64,000 nucleotides of DNA, from the NCBI GenBank assembly GCA_963698435.1, contig CAVOQV010000005.1, positions 310,001 to 374,000 on the forward strand. Reading direction: 5' to 3'. Positions 9,739 to 19,532 of the stretch are shown one piece after another; position 1 is the stretch's first letter; each line of letters opens with the position of its first letter. The notes beneath the pieces are model-generated. The model was given only the letters and a program-made list of their open reading frames with translations, had not been told where the DNA came from and ran no database searches. Source of the stretch: Sva-07 sp963698435. Lineage in GTDB: Bacteria; Actinomycetota; Acidimicrobiia; Acidimicrobiales; Ilumatobacteraceae. The translations under genes and the position numbers were made by a program.

Positions 9739-10551
9739 TCAGATGTGGCTGGGACGGAGCAACTCGTGCGCCATCGGGCACTCGGCGACGATCGCAGGGG
9801 GGCCCATCGGGACCCTGCCGTGCGGCCCGACGACGTGGGTGAACAGCGACGTCGGAAGCACCTCGACGTCGAGGTCCCACGGGTCGACGTCGGCGGCCAG
9901 CGCATCGATCTTGGCCACCATGGCATCCAGGAAACCTGACGGCAGGCGACGTCCCACCCCTGCCACGATCCACACGTCGGTCCCGAGCGCCGACGCCGCA
10001 GCGGCGATCGTGGACGAACCAGCAGGCACGACGGACCGCTCGGCGTCGACCGCGAGCGCTTCCACCAACACCACGTCGGCATGCCCGACGGCCGCGCCGG
10101 CGACGCCGGCATCGACTGGCTCGACGTCGACGTCGTAGCGCTCGAGGCGGCGCACGAACGACGTGGCGGTGTAGCCAGCGTCGAGCGCGAGCACACGAAC
10201 GTCGCCTCGCCGGATCAGACCGTCGCCGATCACGTCGGGATCGGCGATCGTGACGACGACCGCGTCGTCTGGAAGGACCGCCGCGAGCTCGGCGCCCGTG
10301 CGATCGCTGCGAATCTCATCGGCGAGCTCCCACACCGCCTCGAAGGGCTCCGCCGAGGTCACCACGTTGGCGCAGAGCCACCACAGCGCGCCCGTGAACG
10401 GATGTCGCTCGACGATGCGCCGGCACGCGACCACCAGGCTCGAGGGGTCGAAGTGCAGCGAGCCGAGGGCGTGTGCCGTCTCCTCGACCAGCGACGACGG
10501 ATCGGCCCCTTGGGCCCTCGCGACGTATCGGAGATGCTCGATCGGGTGCAC
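9739..10551 (-). CDS. eIF-2B/MtnA-like fold protein, function unknown
   Basis: A 270-residue protein. The part from about residue 95 onward resembles the Rossmann-like domain of the initiation-factor-2B/5-methylthioribose-1-phosphate isomerase/ribose-1,5-bisphosphate isomerase family: VRVLALDAGYTATSFVRRL, HADVVLVEALAVDAERSVVPAGSS, then a helix and DVWIVAGVGRRLP. The order (sugar-phosphate-binding DxGY-like loop, Asp-containing strand, small-residue loop, VxxxAGxxRRLP) fits, but the typical isomerase Cys and Asp pair is not evident. The GTG start is supported by a TACGGT box six bases upstream. Divergent from the thioredoxin-like gene. Confidence 0.55.
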   Translation of the reverse strand: MHPIEHLRYVARAQGADPSSLVEETAHALGSLHFDPSSLVVACRRIVERHPFTGALWWLCANVVTSAEPFEAVWELADEIRSDRTGAELAAVLPDDAVVVTIADPDVIGDGLIRRGDVRVLALDAGYTATSFVRRLERYDVDVEPVDAGVAGAAVGHADVVLVEALAVDAERSVVPAGSSTIAAAASALGTDVWIVAGVGRRLPSGFLDAMVAKIDALAADVDPWDLDVEVLPTSLFTHVVGPHGRVPMGPPAIVAECPMAHELLRPSHI

Positions 10552-10557
10552 AGCGCG

Positions 10558-10563
10558 ACCGTA
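10558..10563 (-). promoter_or_regulatory. -10 box of the eIF-2B-like gene
   Basis: TACGGT on the minus strand, six bases before the GTG at 10551. Confidence 0.45.
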
Positions 10564-10694
10564 CCCCGACTCCGCCGGGCCTGTCGTGCGCTACCCGGAG
10601 TCGCCCCAGCGTCACATCGGGCCCGGCACGGTGTGACGCGGTGTGACGCTCAGCGGGTGACCGAGCGAATACCCCGATCGGGGGCGGCAGTCGC

Positions 10695-10700
10695 TACGAT
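10695..10700 (+). promoter_or_regulatory. -10 box of the thioredoxin-like gene
   Basis: TACGAT, eight bases before the GTG at 10709. Confidence 0.45.
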
Positions 10701-10708
10701 CGCTGGCC

Positions 10709-11255
10709 GTGGCCGACACGACCCCCGACACCGCAGCACCGGCTCCGTCACGCCTGGGCGAGAAGCTCCCGGCCGATCTCGTCCTGACGCCGGTGGTCGA
10801 CGGCGTCGCCGGCACCGGACGGCCGATCATGGAGTGGCTCACCACGTTCCATCTGGCGTCCGTCGTCCTCGACCCGTACACCAACGAGAGCTCGTGGGTG
10901 CTCAAGTCGGCGACTCGTGTACTCGAACAGTTCCGCGGCTCCGATGCCAGGATCAATCTGGTCGTCACGGCCAACGCTGCCGACGCGAGTGCCTTTCTGG
11001 GTCCCTACGCCGAGCGCTTTCTCGTCTTCTCCGATCCCGATCGTTCGGTCGTGAAGGCCATGGGACTCAGCGAACTGCCCGCTTTCGTCTTCACTCGAGT
11101 CGACGGGGTCGTCGCCGCAGCCGCGCAAGGGTGGAATCCGCCCGAGTGGGAAGCGGTCGCCGACGCCATCGCCGAGGTCTGCTGGTGGACCTCGATCCCC
11201 GTGCCCGGCCCCGGCGATCCGGGTCCGTTCCGGCGGTTCGCCCGCATTGGGCTGA
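10709..11255 (+). CDS. Thioredoxin-like fold protein, frameshifted into hrpB as sequenced
   Basis: About 180 residues of a thioredoxin-like domain without a CxxC: EWLTTFHLASVVLDPYTNESS, INLVVTANAADASAFLGPYAERFLVF, then LPAFVFTRVDG, the cis-Pro strand. As sequenced, the frame runs straight into the HrpB helicase. Removing one base in CGGCGG (11230-11235) restores an ending FRGSPALG and a TGA at 11253-11255, five bases before a GTG that fits the start of HrpB. A separate gene with a one-base insertion is therefore more likely than a true fusion. The role of this domain family is unknown. Confidence 0.65.
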
Positions 11256-11260
11256 CTCCC

Positions 11261-13801
11261 GTGCCCTCGGGGCCCGACGAGCTGCCCGACCTTCCCGTCG
11301 TCGAGGCGATCCCGGAGCTTCGTACCTCACTCGCCGACCGTCGGCGAGCCGTCCTCGTCGCTCCTCCGGGCGCGGGCAAGACGACGGTCATCCCGCTGGC
11401 GCTCCTCGACGAGACGTGGCTCGGCGCCCAACGCATCGTGATGTTGGAGCCCCGCCGTCTCGCCACGCGGGCGGCGGCCCGGCGAATGGCCGGCACTACC
11501 CGGACCGATGTCGGCGCGCTGATCGGCTACCAGACCCGCGACGAGCGCCACATCGGGTCCGCGACCCGGATCGAGGTCGTCACCGAGGGTGTGCTCACGC
11601 GCCGCCTCCAGAACGACCCAGAGCTGCCGGGCGTCGGCCTCGTGATCTTCGACGAGGTGCACGAACGCAACCTCACCACGGATCTCGGCTTGGCGCTCGC
11701 CTGCTCGATGTCGCGTCGACGATCCGGCCGGACCTCCGAATCCTCGCGATGTCTGCGACACCGGATGTCGAGGGGTTGACTGCGCTGCTCGACGCTCCGG
11801 TCGTCGTGAGTGAGGGCCGGATGTTCGACGTGGACATGCAGTGGATGCCTCGGGCACCGTCCGGCGGGGGCCGATCCGGCGTGCGCCGCAGCGGACGGCA
11901 GGGTCGAGCGGCCGGGCCGGGGAGCGGCGGTCGCATCGAACCCGATGTCGTCGCCGCCGTACAGCGGGCGCTGCGGGAACAAACAGGCGACATCCTCGTC
12001 TTCCTGCCGGGGATCGGCGAGATCCGTCGCACCGAGTCGATGCTGCGCGGCGCGGTCGACGACGACGTCGACGTGTTCCCGCTGGCCGGAGCGCTCTCGC
12101 TCGCCGAGCAGGATGCCGCACTCGCCCCGTCGCGCCCCGGGCGCCGACGGGTCGTGCTGTCGACCGACATCGCCGAGACATCATTGACGGTCGACGGCGT
12201 CAGAGTGGTCGTCGACAGCGGACTGGCTCGCGAGCCGCGCTTCGATGCCCGCAGCGGGATGACGCGGCTCACCACCGTGTCGACGAGCCGAGCGTCGGCC
12301 GACCAGCGCGCTGGCCGCGCCGGGCGCACCGAGCCGGGTGCTGCCTACCGGCTGTGGAGCAAGCTCGAACACGGCACCCGTACGAGACACCGCTCGCCCG
12401 AGATCGCCCAGGCAGACCTGGCCGGATTCGCGCTCGAACTCGCCGCGTGGGGCGGCGGCGACGACCTGCGCTTCATCGACGTTCCTCCGCCGGGCCCACT
12501 CGCTCGAGCCCGCGAGCTGCTCGCCGACCTCCACGCCATCGACGAGGACGGCTCGATCACTCCGCTCGGACGCACGATGCTCGGCCTGCCCGTGCATCCA
12601 CGCCTGGCACGGATGGTGGCGGTCGACCGTTCATCGCTGGCGTGCGTGATCGCCACGCTCGTCGAGGAGCGCGACATCTTCCGCGGCCGTCCCGATGACC
12701 TGCCGGCGGACCTCGCACTGCGCATCGGTGCGCTGACCGGGCGGCGCGGCCACGATGCCGCCGACCCCGGTGCCGTCCACCGCTTGCGCGACCGGGCCAT
12801 CGACCTGGCCCGTCGAGCCGGCATCCGCTTCGAGCTCGACGAGGTCGACCCAGATCGAACCGGTGTCGTCCTCCTGCTCGGCTATCCAGATCGGTTGGCC
12901 GCACAACGTCGACCCGGCCAGTTCCAACTCCGCGGAGGGACCGGCGCATGGCTGCCCGATGACGACCCACTCGCCGACGAGTCGTTTCTCGTGGCGGCTG
13001 ATCTCGATGGTCGTCGCGATCGGGCGCGCATCCGGCTGGCTGCAGCAGTCGAGGCCGACGACGTCGTGGCGGAGTTCGGCGCCGAGATCGTCGAACGCCG
13101 GACGCTCGGCTGGGACACCGACCGCGACGACCTCGTCGAAACCGTCGAACGGCGGCTCGGAGCGATCCAGCTCGGCAAACGGGTCGACAGACCCCAGCCG
13201 AGCGACGAGGCGACGGCGGCATTGATGGCCCGCGTGCGGGCGACGCAGCTGGGAACGCTTCGTTGGACGAACATTGCGTCGTCGTTGCGCGAACGGATCG
13301 CGTTCTCTCCACCGGACCGTCGGCGAGCCGTGGCCGGACTGGTCGGCAGAGCACCTGATCGACACACTCGACGAGTGGCTCGCCCCCTACCTGCCAGGAG
13401 CCACGGGACGTGCGGACCTGGAGGCGCTCGACGTGGCGATGGTGCTGCGGAGCCAGCTCCCGTACGAGGTCGGCGCGGACCTCGACGAGATCGCTCCGAC
13501 GACCCTCGCCCTCCCGTCCGGGCGATCGGTGCCGATCGACTACGCCGGCGAGCAACCCGACGCATCCGTGCGCGTCCAGGACCTGTTCGGTGTCACCACG
13601 CATCCGACGGCTGGCGGCCTGCCGATCCGACTGCATCTGCTGTCCCCCGCCGACCGACCGATCCAGGTCACGGCAGACCTTCCCGGCTTCTGGGCCGGCT
13701 CGTGGGTCGACGTGAAGAAGGACATGGCGGGGCGGTACCCCAAGCACCAGTGGCCCGACGACCCCGCGAGCGCCGACCCCAAACGCATGAAGGACCGCTG
13801 A
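11261..13801 (+). CDS. hrpB: ATP-dependent helicase HrpB, two frameshifts as sequenced
   Basis: Restored length is about 846 residues, typical of HrpB. Segments in order: Walker A APPGAGKTT (Lys40), the DExH box IFDEVHERN, SAT motif ILAMSATPD, motif VI QRAGRAGRTEPG, helical-bundle region, and the HrpB-specific C-terminus VQDLFGVTTHPT ... DLPGFWAGSWVDVKKDMAGRYPKHQWP. Reading frame changes at about 11700 (one C lost in LALALLDV) and about 13304-13308 (one T gained in AFLHRTVGE). All three segments are well conserved, so the indels are probably errors. HrpB is a DEAH-family RNA helicase-like protein. It ends overlapping the TSUP start codon. Confidence 0.85.
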
Positions 13802-14526
13802 TGGTCGGCCTCTCGGTCGGCATGGCGATCGCCTGCGTCGCCGTGGTCTACGTCGGAGCGACGGTGCAGGCCTCGATCGGCATCGGCCTGGGGATGATCG
13901 CGTCGCCGATGCTGCTGCTGGCCGACCCCGACTTCATCCCGGCGGCGATCATGCTGGCGGTGCTCCCGCTGACCTTCACGATCGCATGGGTCGACCGCCG
14001 GCACATTGCGCCACGCGAGGTGGGCTTCGCGATCGCCGGTCGAGTCCCGGGCACCATCGCCGGTGCGCTGGTCGTGGCGTCGCTGTCCGATCGTGTGCTG
14101 GCGGTGCTGGTCGCCGGATCCGTGCTGCTCGCGGTGGTCGCCTCGATCACCGGCCGCCTGTTCCAGCCGACCGATCGCGCGCTGATGACCGCCGGGCTGG
14201 CTTCCGGATTCGCGGCCACGACGACGGGAGTCGGTGGCCCGCCGATGGCCTTGACGTACCAGAACAGCGACCCGGCGACGATGCGAGCGACGATCTCCGC
14301 GTTCTTCTCGATCGGATCGGTGATGTCGCTCGCCGCTCTGTGGCTCGCCGGCGAGATCGGCATCCGCCAACTGCAGCTGACGGCGTTGATCCTGCCGGGC
14401 GTGGTGTTGGGCATCGTGACCGCCCGCCAGATCAAGGACCTCCTGCGACCCGAAGTGATCCGGCCCGCCGTGCTGGTGATCTGCACGGCCGCCGCCATCG
14501 CTCTGCTCGTCGAGACGTTCACCTGA
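13801..14526 (+). CDS. Sulfite exporter TauE/SafE family (TSUP) membrane protein
   Basis: A 241-residue integral membrane protein with about seven or eight hydrophobic segments. The TSUP signatures are visible: GATVQASIGIGLGMIASPMLLL in the first half and LASGFAATTTGVGGPPMALTYQ in the second, the inverted pseudo-repeat of this family. Members export or import sulfite, sulfoacetate or other organosulfur anions across the cytoplasmic membrane. The ATG at 13801 overlaps the hrpB stop, so it is translationally coupled. No sulfur-metabolism gene is adjacent and the substrate cannot be deduced. Confidence 0.87.
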   Translation: MVGLSVGMAIACVAVVYVGATVQASIGIGLGMIASPMLLLADPDFIPAAIMLAVLPLTFTIAWVDRRHIAPREVGFAIAGRVPGTIAGALVVASLSDRVLAVLVAGSVLLAVVASITGRLFQPTDRALMTAGLASGFAATTTGVGGPPMALTYQNSDPATMRATISAFFSIGSVMSLAALWLAGEIGIRQLQLTALILPGVVLGIVTARQIKDLLRPEVIRPAVLVICTAAAIALLVETFT

Positions 14527-14613
14527 ACCGGTGCCCCATGCTGACGGGCTCGTCGCCCACGAACTCACGGGGAGAATGCTGGGCACGGATTCGTCTCACT
14601 CCTCCACCGGCAG

Positions 14614-14619
14614 TACCTT
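14614..14619 (+). promoter_or_regulatory. -10 box of the lipoprotein hydrolase gene
   Basis: TACCTT, six bases before the GTG at 14626. Confidence 0.4.
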
Positions 14620-14625
14620 GCCGCC

Positions 14626-15969
14626 GTGCGCCCTCCACTTCTCGCCATCGCCATCACAACTGCGCTCGTCATTTCCGCATGCGGTAGCGACGACGACACT
14701 GCCTCGACCACCCCGGCTCCCACGACCGCTCCACCTGCGACCACCGAGGCATCACCGACGGAATCGGCCGCACCCACCGCCGAGACGGCACCGGACACCA
14801 CTGGGGCACCGCTCCCAGATCTGGAACTGATCGGCCAGGGCCCGTACGACGTCGGCGTCCAGACGATCACGATCAACGCCGACTCCGACCGTCCACTGAC
14901 GGTCGACGTGTGGTTCCCGATCGACGACGCCGGCGAAGCTCCGCTGCATCAGTACACGCTGATCCCCGGCGTGTCCGACACCTCCGACCTTGCCGTCGCC
15001 GCCGATCCCTCGGCGATCGCCGAGGGCCCGTTTCCCCTGGTCGTGTATTCACACGGCAGCGCCGGACTGCGCTACATCGCCTCGAACTACACCGAGACGA
15101 TCGCCAGCCACGGCTACATCGTTGCGTCGGCCGATCACACAGGCAACACCGCGCTCGACTCCTTGCTCTGCACCCGAACCGAGGGCGCTGCCAACGCGCT
15201 GAACCGGATCGCCGATGTCCGCGCGATTATCGACGAGATGCTCGATCCGCAGAACCCGGCCACCGCCGCGTTCGTTGCGAACGTCGATCCGGCCAGCGTC
15301 GCCGTCACCGGCCACTCCGCTGGTGGCTCCACCACGTTCGGCGCCGTGAGCGGCTACGAAAACGACCTGGGATCGGTCGCGGCCGACGATCGGATCGGAG
15401 CCATCATCCCGATTTCGCCGTCGATCGGAGGCGACCGACCGCCGCTCGACGACACCGCCACTTCGACGACCGGACCCGAGCGCGTCGACCTGTGCGCCGA
15501 CGACGAGTCGGAGACGTTGACCGACGAGGAACTCGAGGCGGCCAGCGACCGGCGCTCGATCACCGACGAGCAACTCGCCTCGATCACCGTGCCGGCCATG
15601 ATCCTCGTCGGCGCTGACGACATCTCGACCCCGGTCGAGCCGAACGTCACCCGCGCCTGGGAGTTCCTCGGGAGCGACCCGCTCTACCGCGTCGAGTTGG
15701 TCGCCGGTCAACACCAGAGTTTCACGAACGTGTGCCGGTACCTGGACCTTTCGCCGACCTGGCCCGAGGACCTTCAGACCCTCGCCCTCCCACTCGTTGA
15801 GTCGTGGGCAGCCCAGGGCTGCGGTGAGGGCATCATGGACATCGAGCGGGCGTTCGACCTCACCAACACCTTTGCCATCTCGTTCCTCGATTCGGTCTTT
15901 CGCGGCTCCGAGATGATCGATCCGGCAACCACGGCGATCCCCGACGACGTCATCTTCCTGAGCAGGTGA
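14626..15969 (+). CDS. Lipoprotein alpha/beta hydrolase (PAF-acetylhydrolase/dienelactone-hydrolase-like)
   Basis: A 447-residue exported protein. Residues 1-19 are a lipoprotein signal with lipobox VISAC, followed by a Thr/Pro/Ala-rich linker to about 60. The catalytic domain shows VVYSHGSAGLRY (oxyanion loop), GHSAGGSTT with the nucleophile Ser, AMILVGADDISTPVEP with the acid Asp, and a C-terminal GQHQSFTN with the probable His. The layout (an internal insertion before the Asp and a C-terminal lid) resembles predicted dienelactone hydrolases and platelet-activating-factor acetylhydrolases. Natural substrate unknown. The GTG start fits both the signal peptide and the TACCTT box. Confidence 0.82.
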   Translation: MRPPLLAIAITTALVISACGSDDDTASTTPAPTTAPPATTEASPTESAAPTAETAPDTTGAPLPDLELIGQGPYDVGVQTITINADSDRPLTVDVWFPIDDAGEAPLHQYTLIPGVSDTSDLAVAADPSAIAEGPFPLVVYSHGSAGLRYIASNYTETIASHGYIVASADHTGNTALDSLLCTRTEGAANALNRIADVRAIIDEMLDPQNPATAAFVANVDPASVAVTGHSAGGSTTFGAVSGYENDLGSVAADDRIGAIIPISPSIGGDRPPLDDTATSTTGPERVDLCADDESETLTDEELEAASDRRSITDEQLASITVPAMILVGADDISTPVEPNVTRAWEFLGSDPLYRVELVAGQHQSFTNVCRYLDLSPTWPEDLQTLALPLVESWAAQGCGEGIMDIERAFDLTNTFAISFLDSVFRGSEMIDPATTAIPDDVIFLSR

Positions 15970-16050
15970 CACCGTCTCGTGAACGAGGTGCAGCCCAGGT
16001 GCGCATCTGGTTCACGAGAACGGGGCTTCGTGGGCCGCAGAGCGCAGTCG

Positions 16051-16056
16051 TAGGCT
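16051..16056 (+). promoter_or_regulatory. -10 box of the fumarase gene
   Basis: TAGGCT, seven bases before ATG 16064. Confidence 0.45.
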
Positions 16057-16063
16057 CGACACC

Positions 16064-17719
16064 ATGGCTGAGGTTCCCCCATTCTCCTACACCGAGCTGC
16101 TCCCCCTGGGGGACGACGACACCGAGTACCGACTCGTCACGACCGACGGCGTGTCGACATTCGAGACACCAGAGGGCACGTTCCTCAAGGTCGAACCCGA
16201 GGCGATCCGCAAGCTGACCGCCGAGGCGATGCGCGACATCGCCCACTTCCTGCGCTCCGGCCACCTCCAGCAGCTCCGCAACATCCTCGACGACCCGGAG
16301 GCCTCCGACAACGACCGCTTCGTCGCGCTCGATCTGCTGAAGAACGCGGCGATCGCCGCTGGCGGCGTACTCCCGATGTGCCAGGACACCGGTACCGCGA
16401 TCGTCAAGGCCAAGAAGGGCCAGCACGTGTTCACCGGCGGCGGCGACGAGGAGGCGATCGCCCACGGCATCTACGACACGTACCAGACGTCGAATCTGCG
16501 CTACAGCCAGATGGCACCGCTCGACATGTACACCGAGAAGAACACCGGCACGAACCTGCCGGCAGAGATCAAGATCTCGGCGGTCGACGGTGACGCCTAC
16601 AAGTTTCTCTTCATGGCCAAGGGTGGCGGCTCGGCCAACAAGAGCTTCCTGTACCAGGAGACCAAGGCGCTGCTGAACGAGGCGACGTTGCTGCCGTGGA
16701 TCTTCGACAAGATGCAGTCGCTCGGCACGTCCGCTTGCCCGCCGTATCACCTCGCCGTGGTGATCGGCGGCACGTCGGCGGAGTTCGCGGTCGAGACCGC
16801 GAAGCTCGCGTCGACCCGCTATCTCGACTCATTGCCCACATCGGGTTCGGCCGACGGACATGCCTTCCGCGACCTCGACCTCGAACAGCAGGTGCTGAAG
16901 CTCAGCCAGTCGACGGGAATCGGCGCCCAGTTCGGCGGCAAGTACTTCTGTCACGACGTCCGGATCATCCGCCTCCCCCGTCACGGCGCCTCGTGCCCGG
17001 TCGCCATCGCCGTGTCGTGCTCGGCCGACCGCCAGGCGCTCGGCAAGATCACCAAGGACGGCGTCTTCCTGGAGCAGCTCGAACACGATCCCGCTCATTT
17101 CCTTCCCGAGGTGACCGAGGAACACCTCGACGGCACCGAGCCGGTGCGCATCGACCTGAACCGGCCGATGGACGACATCCTCGCCGAGCTGTCGCAGTAC
17201 CCGGTGACCACCCGGGTGATGCTCACCGGCCCGATGGTCGTCGCACGCGACATCGCTCACGCGAAGATCAAGGAACGCCTCGACGCCGGCGAGGAGATGC
17301 CTCAGTACCTGAAGGACCATGCGGTGTACTACGCCGGGCCTGCCAAGACACCTGCGGGCTACGCGTCGGGGTCGTTCGGGCCGACCACCGCGGGACGAAT
17401 GGACAGCTACGTCGAGCAGTTCCAGGCCGCCCGCGGTTCGATGGTGATGCTCGCCAAGGGCAACCGGTCGAAGCAGGTGACCGACTCGTGCGAGACCAAT
17501 GGCGGGTTCTACCTCGGCTCGATCGGTGGTCCGGCCGCCCGGCTTGCGCTCGACAACATCCGCAAGGTCGAGGTCCTCGAGTATCCCGAACTCGGCATGG
17601 AGGCGGTCTGGAAGATCGAGGTCGAAGACTTCCCGGCATTCATCGTGGTCGACGACAAGGGCAACGACTTCTACGCCGACGTCCGGGCCGCCGCATCGAT
17701 GCCGGTCACAGTTCGCTGA
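16064..17719 (+). CDS. fumA: Class I fumarate hydratase (iron-sulfur, homodimeric)
   Basis: A 551-residue oxygen-sensitive [4Fe-4S] fumarase of the fused alpha/beta type. Cluster ligands can be assigned to Cys106 in LPMCQDTGTA, a Cys in the GASCPVAIAVSC region, and a Cys in TDSCETNGGFYLGSIGG. KGGGSANK and FGPTTAGRMDSY are the substrate-binding loops. It interconverts fumarate and malate in the TCA cycle. It is a single-gene transcript with a leaderless-type promoter upstream and a strong hairpin downstream. Confidence 0.93.
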   Translation: MAEVPPFSYTELLPLGDDDTEYRLVTTDGVSTFETPEGTFLKVEPEAIRKLTAEAMRDIAHFLRSGHLQQLRNILDDPEASDNDRFVALDLLKNAAIAAGGVLPMCQDTGTAIVKAKKGQHVFTGGGDEEAIAHGIYDTYQTSNLRYSQMAPLDMYTEKNTGTNLPAEIKISAVDGDAYKFLFMAKGGGSANKSFLYQETKALLNEATLLPWIFDKMQSLGTSACPPYHLAVVIGGTSAEFAVETAKLASTRYLDSLPTSGSADGHAFRDLDLEQQVLKLSQSTGIGAQFGGKYFCHDVRIIRLPRHGASCPVAIAVSCSADRQALGKITKDGVFLEQLEHDPAHFLPEVTEEHLDGTEPVRIDLNRPMDDILAELSQYPVTTRVMLTGPMVVARDIAHAKIKERLDAGEEMPQYLKDHAVYYAGPAKTPAGYASGSFGPTTAGRMDSYVEQFQAARGSMVMLAKGNRSKQVTDSCETNGGFYLGSIGGPAARLALDNIRKVEVLEYPELGMEAVWKIEVEDFPAFIVVDDKGNDFYADVRAAASMPVTVR

Positions 17720-17729
17720 CCCCGCCCGT

Positions 17730-17756
17730 AACGATTGGTGTCAGACACCAATCGTT
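17730..17756. terminator. Bidirectional hairpin between fumarase and enoyl-CoA hydratase genes
   Basis: A near-perfect inverted repeat: AACGATTGGTGTC, one base, then its exact complement, followed by T-rich sequence on the plus strand. It lies between two convergent genes and can terminate both. Confidence 0.8.
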
Positions 17757-17762
17757 TCATGT

Positions 17763-18569
17763 TCAGAGTTCGGCGGCGAGTTGACCGAGTCGGCGTTCAC
17801 CCTCGGGGGTCTGGCCGCCGGCATCGAGAAAACGCCGCATCCGTTCGTGCGTCTCGTCGTGCGCAAGCGTGGCGTTGAACGCAACGGTTTCGGCGATCAG
17901 GTCGTCTACGACCCCGGTCTCCGATCGCACCACGATCTGCTTCGCTGCCACAACCGCGTGCGCGGGGAACGATGCGATCCGCCCGACGAGTCGATCGACG
18001 AACGCATCGATTTCGTCGGCCGCCACGACCCGGTTGACCCAGCCCCAACGCTCAGCGGTGTGAGCATCGACGTCGTCGCAACCGAGCACCACTTCGAGCG
18101 CACGGCTCCGACCGACGAGACGCGGCAATCGAACCGTGCCGCCAGCGCCGGGAATGATGCCCAGCGCAACCTCGGGCTGGCTGAAGATCGCGTCCGGCGT
18201 GGCGTATCGCATGTCGCACCCGAGCGCGAGTTCGCTTCCCCCTCCGCCGACTCGCCCGGCGATGACGGCGATCGTCGGCTTCGGCATTGTTCGCAGCGTC
18301 TCGCACATCCGGTCGTACGGACCGATCTCGGTCGGCTCCGGTTGCACGCGCGGGAACTGCTGGATCGCTTCGACGTCGAAGTGAGCAAGAAACCACTCAG
18401 AGTTCGCCGAGCGAATCACCACCGCTCGAACGTCGTCGTCCTTCGCCACTGCCTCGATGGCGGCGCCGAGTTCGAAGAACACGTCCATCGTCACGAGGTT
18501 GATCGGCGGATGGTCGACCGTGAGCGTCGCCACTCCCCGATCGTCGGTCTCGACGCGTACCGACGTCAT
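17763..18569 (-). CDS. Enoyl-CoA hydratase/isomerase (crotonase) family protein
   Basis: A 268-residue crotonase-fold protein. IAGRVGGGGSELALGCDMRYA is the first oxyanion-hole region and PEVALGIIPGAGGTVRLPRLVG carries the Glu of LGIIPG at the position of one catalytic Glu. The usual first catalytic Glu after GGG is present as SELALGCD. The substrate is not predictable. Its ATG overlaps the stop of the upstream LLM oxidoreductase (ATGA), so the two form an operon. Confidence 0.87.
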   Translation of the reverse strand: MTSVRVETDDRGVATLTVDHPPINLVTMDVFFELGAAIEAVAKDDDVRAVVIRSANSEWFLAHFDVEAIQQFPRVQPEPTEIGPYDRMCETLRTMPKPTIAVIAGRVGGGGSELALGCDMRYATPDAIFSQPEVALGIIPGAGGTVRLPRLVGRSRALEVVLGCDDVDAHTAERWGWVNRVVAADEIDAFVDRLVGRIASFPAHAVVAAKQIVVRSETGVVDDLIAETVAFNATLAHDETHERMRRFLDAGGQTPEGERRLGQLAAEL

Positions 18570-19474
18570 CGCATTGCGGCCTTGACAGCAGCTCGTGTTG
18601 CAGCAGCCTCATCGGGATTGCCGGGGAACTCGACCGCAGCGAACTCGGTGACGCCGATGTCGGCGAGCGCACCGATGCGATCGACGACTTCGTCATGCGA
18701 ACCGGTGATGGCGATGTCCTCGGGACCAGCAGCGCCCTCACGATCGAGCATCGCCCGATAGCTCGGCAGTGACCCATAGATCTCGAACACCTTCGCGGCG
18801 CGCCCCTTGGCTGCTTCGGCGTCGGCGGTGACACAGACGGGAAGCGCAGCGATCACCCTCGGTGTCGGGCGGCCGGCCGCTTCGGCAGCGGCGTTGATCG
18901 TCGGAATGGTGTAGTCGGCCAACGTGTTCGGGCCGGTGCACCACGTCAGCGTGCCGTCGGCGAGTTCGGCGGTCGCCTTGAGCATCTGCGGGCCGAGGGC
19001 GGCGACCACGATTCCAAACGGTGGCGCTCCCTTCGCAGTGAGCGCCAGGTTCGTGCTGTAGTCCTCGCCTCGGTAGCTGACCGGCTCGTTACGCGAAAGG
19101 GGTCCGAGGATGCTCAAGTAGTCGCGGATGTGCCGCACCGGCTTGTCGTAACTCATACCGAGCATGTTCTCGATGACGATCTTGTGGCTGAGCCCGATCC
19201 CGAGGGTGAGTCGCCCCCCGCACGCGGCGTTGACGGTGAGGCACTGCTGCGCGATCGCACTCGGGTGACGTGGGTAGGTGGGGACCACGGAAGTGCCGAG
19301 CTCGATGCGGGGAACCTCGCGTCCGACGATCGCGAGTGCGGTCAACGCGTCGTGACCGAAGATGTTCGGCGCCCAGTAGGACGCGAAGCCGTCGGCCTCG
19401 GCCTGCCGGGCCTCGGCGACCACGTCGTCGATCGTGCCCTCGTTGATGGATCCACCGAACATTCCGATACGCAT
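18566..19474 (-). CDS. LLM class F420-dependent oxidoreductase
   Basis: A 302-residue TIM-barrel protein of the luciferase-like family: GFASYWAPNIFGHDAL, IELGTSVVPTYPRHP, GGRLTLGIGLSH and GIVVAALGPQMLK are the usual F420/substrate-binding strands. ATG 19474 is chosen because a TACGGT box lies six bases upstream and the conserved MRIGMFGG start follows. It is followed with a four-base overlap by the enoyl-CoA hydratase, suggesting a two-step modification of a CoA-linked substrate; this is inference from context. Confidence 0.87.
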   Translation of the reverse strand: MRIGMFGGSINEGTIDDVVAEARQAEADGFASYWAPNIFGHDALTALAIVGREVPRIELGTSVVPTYPRHPSAIAQQCLTVNAACGGRLTLGIGLSHKIVIENMLGMSYDKPVRHIRDYLSILGPLSRNEPVSYRGEDYSTNLALTAKGAPPFGIVVAALGPQMLKATAELADGTLTWCTGPNTLADYTIPTINAAAEAAGRPTPRVIAALPVCVTADAEAAKGRAAKVFEIYGSLPSYRAMLDREGAAGPEDIAITGSHDEVVDRIGALADIGVTEFAAVEFPGNPDEAAATRAAVKAAMR

Positions 19475-19480
19475 GCGACG

Positions 19481-19486
19481 ACCGTA
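19481..19486 (-). promoter_or_regulatory. -10 box of the LLM oxidoreductase gene
   Basis: TACGGT on the minus strand, six bases before ATG 19474. Confidence 0.45.
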
Positions 19487-19532
19487 CCGATCCGGCCGGC
19501 ACGACCTCGCAGCCAACCGGTCACTCGCCCCA

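Noticed and set aside
10081..14526. A very long open frame (1,481 codons) across hrpB and the TSUP gene
   Set aside because: It is a composite: antisense to the eIF-2B-like gene, out of frame with the first part of hrpB, then the middle of hrpB, and finally the TSUP gene.
17730..17756. Considered as another copy of the dispersed palindromes
   Set aside because: Sequence unrelated to either family; perfect arms, position between convergent genes and following T-rich sequence fit a terminator.
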